In this document: piece by piece, positions 32,686 through 35,507 of the stretch
Layout: each line of letters opens with the position of its first letter
Numbering within the stretch: the first letter of the stretch is position 1
Origin: Candidatus Methanomethylicus oleisabuli
GTDB lineage: Archaea > Thermoproteota > Methanomethylicia > Methanomethylicales > Methanomethylicaceae
Length of the DNA stretch: 35,507 nt
Direction of reading: 5' to 3'
NCBI GenBank assembly: GCA_001717025.1
Contig: MAGU01000037.1
Location: 585 to 36,091 of the forward strand
The notes under the pieces: generated by a model
What the model was told of the DNA's origin: nothing
What the model saw: the letters and a program-made list of their open reading frames with translations, nothing else
Database searches by the model: none
Made by a program: the position numbers and the translations under genes

Positions 32686-33162
32686 ATGCCTGAATACGGC
32701 TACTCGATGAAAGACATTAATCCTGACCGGATGGCGAAGGCGAGTGGTAGAGATCTCCACATCTCGCCTAGGGAGGCCAGGGAGATATGCGCAGCGATAC
32801 GTAACATGCAACTGGATGACGCCATGAAGTACTTGGAGAGGGTTACCCAGAAGAAAGAGGGCGTGCCGTACAGAAGGTTCAATACCAATGTACCCCACCA
32901 CGCGGAGATCTCGTCAAGGTGGGGAATCCCATCAGGCAGATACCCGATCAAGGCCTCCGCTGAGATACTCAACGTGCTGAAGAATGCGAAGGCTAACGCT
33001 GAGAACAAAGGTCTGGACGTGGAGAATCTAAAGGTAAAGCACGCCTGCGCGCAGGCTGGCATGCAGATGAAGAACTACGTGCAGAGGGCCTTTGGCAGGT
33101 CGACGCCGTTCTATCACCCCTTGACCCACGTTGAGATTGTTGTTGAGGAGGCAGGCAATTGA
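32686..33162 (+). CDS. rpl22: 50S ribosomal protein L22
   Basis: A 158-residue archaeal L22 (eukaryotic L17 type). ATG at 32686 gives MPEYGYSMKDINPDRMAKA, the family start; GTG three codons upstream is less likely. Conserved parts are SPREAREICAAIRNM, VPYRRFNTNVPHHAE and the C-terminal RSTPFYHPLTHVEIVVEE. Its TGA overlaps the TTG start of rps3. Confidence 0.96.
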   Translation: MPEYGYSMKDINPDRMAKASGRDLHISPREAREICAAIRNMQLDDAMKYLERVTQKKEGVPYRRFNTNVPHHAEISSRWGIPSGRYPIKASAEILNVLKNAKANAENKGLDVENLKVKHACAQAGMQMKNYVQRAFGRSTPFYHPLTHVEIVVEEAGN

Positions 33163-33770
33163 GCGTAATGCGTTTCTTCGTAAACAAGGCATTAAAGAAC
33201 ATGATTATTGACAATTACCTTAAGAGCGAACTCAAGAGGGCCGGGTACGCCGGGGTGGAGTTCCAAAAGACACCCCTCGGCAACAGGGTCGTGATATACG
33301 CAGAGCGACCGGGGATGGTCATCGGCAGGCAAGGTGTAACCATTCGCGAGCTTGCGCAGACTATCGAGTCGAAGTACCACCTCGAGAGCCCGCAGATAGC
33401 GGTCATACCCGTTCAGACCCCTGAGCTGAACGCTAGGATAATGGCAGGGAGGGTCGCCTCCGCTCTGGAGCGTGGGATACACTTCCGGAGGGCGGCATTC
33501 ATTGCCCTCAGGCAGATCTCCGAAGCCGGGGCAAGGGGCGCCGAGATTATCATCAGGGGGAAGCTCTCTACCGAACGTTCGAGGTATGAGAAGTTCAGGA
33601 CCGGCGCCACGCTGAAGGCGGGGCAGCCGAGAAAGTATGCCATGGACACAGCGGTCACACACGTTCAGCTCAAGCCAGGCATGTTCGGAATAAAGGTGAA
33701 CATCTACCTCCCCGTTAACACCATCGACGACATCCACGTAGTCGAGCAGGCACCAAAGGCTGCGGAGTGA
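33159..33770 (+). CDS. rps3: 30S ribosomal protein S3
   Basis: A 203-residue S3 at the mRNA entry site. TTG at 33159 overlaps the rpl22 stop (TTGA) and is supported by GGAGG at 33147-33151 with seven bases of spacing; ATG at 33168 would remove three residues. An N-terminal KH domain has the GxxG loop in VIGRQGVTIRELAQ, followed by the S3 C-terminal domain with KFRTGATLKAGQPRKYAMD and GIKVNIYLP. Confidence 0.96.
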   Translation: MSVMRFFVNKALKNMIIDNYLKSELKRAGYAGVEFQKTPLGNRVVIYAERPGMVIGRQGVTIRELAQTIESKYHLESPQIAVIPVQTPELNARIMAGRVASALERGIHFRRAAFIALRQISEAGARGAEIIIRGKLSTERSRYEKFRTGATLKAGQPRKYAMDTAVTHVQLKPGMFGIKVNIYLPVNTIDDIHVVEQAPKAAE

Positions 33771-33775
33771 TACTG

Positions 33776-34141
33776 ATGGCAATTATCAGAGTCGATGAGA
33801 TTAGAAAGCTGACGAAGGAGGATCGCGCGAAGCGGCTCTCAGAGCTCAAGGCCGAGCTATCCAAGCTTATGGCAACAAAAGCCATGGGCGGGTCGATCGA
33901 GAATCCTGGGAGGATCCGCCTCCTTAAGAAGACGATAGCTAGGTTCAACACGATCGCCCGCGAGGAAGAGCTTGGAATAGCGCCGAATGCCAAGGCAGAG
34001 AATGCAAAGTCAGAAGCCAAGCCTGCCAAGGCAGAGAAGGCAGAGCCCGCAGCAGAGCCCGCAGCAGAGCCCGCAGCAGAGCCGCCAAAGCCTAAGAAGG
34101 CGAGGAAGTCCAAGTCTGCGAAGGAGGCTCAAAAAGAATGA
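33776..34141 (+). CDS. rpl29: 50S ribosomal protein L29 with long Ala/Pro/Glu/Lys-rich tail
   Basis: The first 70 or so residues are ordinary L29 (a helical hairpin with VDEIRKLTKEDRAKRLSELK and GRIRLLKKTIARFNTIAREE), a protein near the exit tunnel. Another 50 residues follow, low complexity, built from AKAE/AEPA repeats and ending in basic KKARKSKSAKEAQKE. Most L29 proteins stop near residue 70, so the tail is unusual. ATG at 33776 follows GGAGTGAT. The stop overlaps the start of rnp1 by four bases, which shows that the tail is translated rather than a missed stop. A similar composition occurs in the RpoA2 N-terminal extension. Confidence 0.94.
   Translation: MAIIRVDEIRKLTKEDRAKRLSELKAELSKLMATKAMGGSIENPGRIRLLKKTIARFNTIAREEELGIAPNAKAENAKSEAKPAKAEKAEPAAEPAAEPAAEPPKPKKARKSKSAKEAQKE
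34040..34083 (+). repeat. 12-bp tandem repeat in the rpl29 tail
   Basis: Three full copies of GCAGAGCCCGCA and a partial fourth encode the AEPA peptide repeat. Being a multiple of three, changes in copy number would lengthen or shorten the tail without shifting the frame. Confidence 0.85.
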
Positions 34142-34428
34142 ACTTCAACTTAAATGTCAACCCGCATAACCTGATCTACAGCGATTTGGTCGGTCTAAGG
34201 GTTCGCGTAGCCGCGAGCACCGATCCAACACAAGTAGGAGTTACTGGTATGGTAGTCGACGAGACCGCAAGGACTCTGGTCATCTCAGCCGGCGGCCGTG
34301 ATAAGGTCATCCCGAAGGTATCGTCCAGCTTTGCTTTCAGCCTCCAACGGGAGGTGCTGGTTGACGGCAGCTCCATCGCCTTCAGCCCTGAGGAGAGGCT
34401 GAAGCGGCTACAGAGGAGGAGAATGTGA
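34138..34428 (+). CDS. rnp1: RNase P protein component 1 (Rpp29/Pop4)
   Basis: A 96-residue archaeal RNase P protein homologous to Rpp29, an Sm-like barrel that with Rpp21 helps the specificity domain of RNase P RNA cleave 5' leaders from tRNA. Typical segments are NLIYSDLVGLRVRV, GVTGMVVDETARTLVI, VIPKVSSSFAFSL and the C-terminal SPEERLKRLQRRRM. Its ATG overlaps the rpl29 stop. Placement between rpl29 and rps17 is the common archaeal arrangement. Confidence 0.95.
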   Translation: MNFNLNVNPHNLIYSDLVGLRVRVAASTDPTQVGVTGMVVDETARTLVISAGGRDKVIPKVSSSFAFSLQREVLVDGSSIAFSPEERLKRLQRRRM

Positions 34429-34746
34429 ATGTCACAGGCAAAAGATACTAAGACAGCTTCATGTGGAGATATTAACTGCCCTATCCACGGGACCCTCTCG
34501 ACGAGGGGCTCCATCCTGACGGGCAAAGTAGTAAGCGACAAGATGCACAAGAACGTGGTCATTCAGATAGATTTCCTTCACCATTACCCGAAGTTCCACA
34601 GGTATGCTAAGAAGAAATCCAAGATACACGCCCACAACCCGCCTTGCATAGCTGCAGCAAAGGGCGACACGGTTACCATACACGAATGCAGACCGCTTAG
34701 CAAGACCGTCTCATTCGTGGTTGTAGAGAAGAAAGGTGGGGTCTGA
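34429..34746 (+). CDS. rps17: 30S ribosomal protein S17
   Basis: A 105-residue archaeal S17 (eukaryotic S11 type), an OB-fold 16S rRNA-binding protein. It begins directly after the rnp1 stop. Conserved parts are CPIHGTLSTRGSILTGKVVS, the YPKFHRYAKKKSKIHAHNPP loop and IHECRPLSKTVSFVVVE. It has a CGDINC pair near the N-terminus. Confidence 0.96.
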   Translation: MSQAKDTKTASCGDINCPIHGTLSTRGSILTGKVVSDKMHKNVVIQIDFLHHYPKFHRYAKKKSKIHAHNPPCIAAAKGDTVTIHECRPLSKTVSFVVVEKKGGV

Positions 34747-34748
34747 GG

Positions 34749-35177
34749 ATGGCGAAGAGAGGAAAGGGTTTAGGCGGAGGCATAACTTACAGGCCAGGCA
34801 TAAGCGCCGGGCTCCATCACGAGTCGCTACTCAAATGCGCCGACAACAGTGGAGCGAAGGTAGTGATGATCATAGGCGTCCCGCGTATAAAGACCAGAAT
34901 CCGAAGGGTCGGGGCAGCCACGGTCGGCGACAAGGTCATCGTCTCCGTCAAGGAGGGCACGCCTGACACGAGGCACCAGATCTTCCACTGCGTGATCGTG
35001 CGACAGAGGAAACCCTACAGGAGGATGGACGGGACGTGGTTGCAGTTCGAGGACAACGCCGGAGTCATAGTTACTGAGGAGGGCGAGACGAAGGGAACCG
35101 AGATACGGGGCCCTGTGGCGAAGGAGGCTGCTGAGAGGTGGCCTAAGGTCGCCGGTCTCGCATCGATCGTGATTTGA
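34749..35177 (+). CDS. rpl14: 50S ribosomal protein L14
   Basis: A 142-residue archaeal L14 (eukaryotic L23 type) at the subunit interface. It shows CADNSGAKVVMIIGV, GDKVIVSVKEGTPDTRHQIF and the C-terminal RGPVAKEAAERWPKVAGLAS. It starts two bases after the rps17 stop. Confidence 0.97.
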   Translation: MAKRGKGLGGGITYRPGISAGLHHESLLKCADNSGAKVVMIIGVPRIKTRIRRVGAATVGDKVIVSVKEGTPDTRHQIFHCVIVRQRKPYRRMDGTWLQFEDNAGVIVTEEGETKGTEIRGPVAKEAAERWPKVAGLASIVI

Positions 35178-35185
35178 GGGGGTAA

Positions 35186-35507
35186 ATGGAATTGACCACT
35201 AACAAGCCAAAGGCTCAGAGGAAGTCCTACTCTAGGCACTCGACAAGGGTGGGCGCCATGCGTTCCCCGCTGTCCTCAGACCTGAGGTCGCAGTACTCGG
35301 TGCGCACGGTGCAGATCAGGAAGGGCGACTCTGTATCAGTAGTCAGGGGTGACTACAAGGGTCATGAGGGCAAGGTGACCGGCATCTTCTCATCGGAGAT
35401 GAGGATCACGGTCGATGGCGTTAACATGCCAAAGATGGACGGAACCAACAAGCCAGTCCTGCTACCCCCTTCAAAGGTAATCATAACCAAGCTGGACCTC
35501 TCAGACA
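35186..35507 (+). CDS. rpl24: 50S ribosomal protein L24, 3' end outside window
   Basis: At least 107 residues are encoded before the window ends. The N-terminus (KPKAQRKSYSRHSTRVGAM, then SPLSSDLRSQY) and the KOW motif RKGDSVSVVRGDYKGHEGKV identify archaeal L24 (eukaryotic L26 type), which helps start 50S assembly near the exit tunnel. ATG at 35186 is very close to the GAGGGGGT ribosome binding site, so TTG at 35192 is an equally plausible start. Confidence 0.94.
   Translation, partial: MELTTNKPKAQRKSYSRHSTRVGAMRSPLSSDLRSQYSVRTVQIRKGDSVSVVRGDYKGHEGKVTGIFSSEMRITVDGVNMPKMDGTNKPVLLPPSKVIITKLDLSD

Noticed and set aside
1-35507. CRISPR array, transposase or integrase gene
   Set aside because: No regularly spaced repeats and no DDE, IS200-type or tyrosine recombinase motifs were seen in any frame.

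Overview
This is a GC-rich archaeal chromosome segment carrying most of two information-processing clusters. The RNA polymerase block (rpoH, rpoB, rpoA1, rpoA2) is followed by rpl30e, nusA, rps12, rps7, EF-1alpha and rps10. The S10/spc-type block runs rpl3, rpl4, rpl23, rpl2, rps19, rpl22, rps3, rpl29, rnp1, rps17, rpl14 and rpl24 (cut by the window end). Archaeal signs include split largest RNAP subunit genes, RpoH, L30e, the RNase P protein Rnp1 inside the ribosomal operon, TATA-box promoters, GGTGAT-type ribosome binding sites, frequent TTG/GTG starts, and tRNA introns at position 37/38. RpoB is one uninterrupted gene and RpoA is split. Together with the absence of an EF-2 gene between rps7 and EF-1alpha, this suggests a TACK-type (crenarchaeote-like) lineage, perhaps near Bathyarchaeia. 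A split rpoA argues against Nitrososphaeria and Aigarchaeota. The placement is inference only.

Layout: 1-1305, two overlapping genes for a secreted repeat protein (partial) and a membrane protein. 1512-1619, tRNA-Asp(GTC) with intron (minus). 1766-2947, membrane-anchored HtrA-like protease. 3010-3148, tRNA-Tyr(GTA) with intron. 3316-11870, the rpoH-B-A1-A2-rpl30e-nusA operon. 11968-12983, rps12-rps7. 13102-14743, EF-1alpha and rps10. 14838-16504, a soluble PAS histidine kinase (minus) with a possible coupled micro-ORF. 16636-19714, an AT-rich islet of two genes, bounded by tRNA-Ser on one side and a degenerate copy of the tRNA-Ser 3' end on the other. 19714-19825, tRNA-Ser(CGA) with intron (minus). 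19942-22597, archease, RtcB ligase and an MBL-fold hydrolase. 22644-24305, a PiT phosphate transporter with its DUF47/PhoU-like partner (minus). 24408-26849, valyl-tRNA synthetase (minus). 26892-27975, an N-terminally short methyltransferase and a Cys-rich protein. 28137-29181, a structured leader and SPOUT methyltransferase. 29290 to the end, the ribosomal protein cluster.

The genes cooperate mainly in transcription and translation. All three tRNA genes carry introns, and the ligase and cofactor that seal tRNA exons (RtcB, archease) lie beside the intron-containing tRNA-Ser. The most unusual points are: an RpoH subunit with a four-cysteine zinc ribbon inserted in the middle of its fold; a long Ala/Lys/Pro-rich N-terminal extension on RpoA2 and a similar tail on L29; the tRNA-Ser-bounded islet encoding an AAA ATPase/PD-(D/E)XK-like protein and an unrecognised partner, with an inverted repeat around its TATA box; and a promoter-driven 26-codon ORF followed by two strong hairpins ahead of the SPOUT methyltransferase gene.
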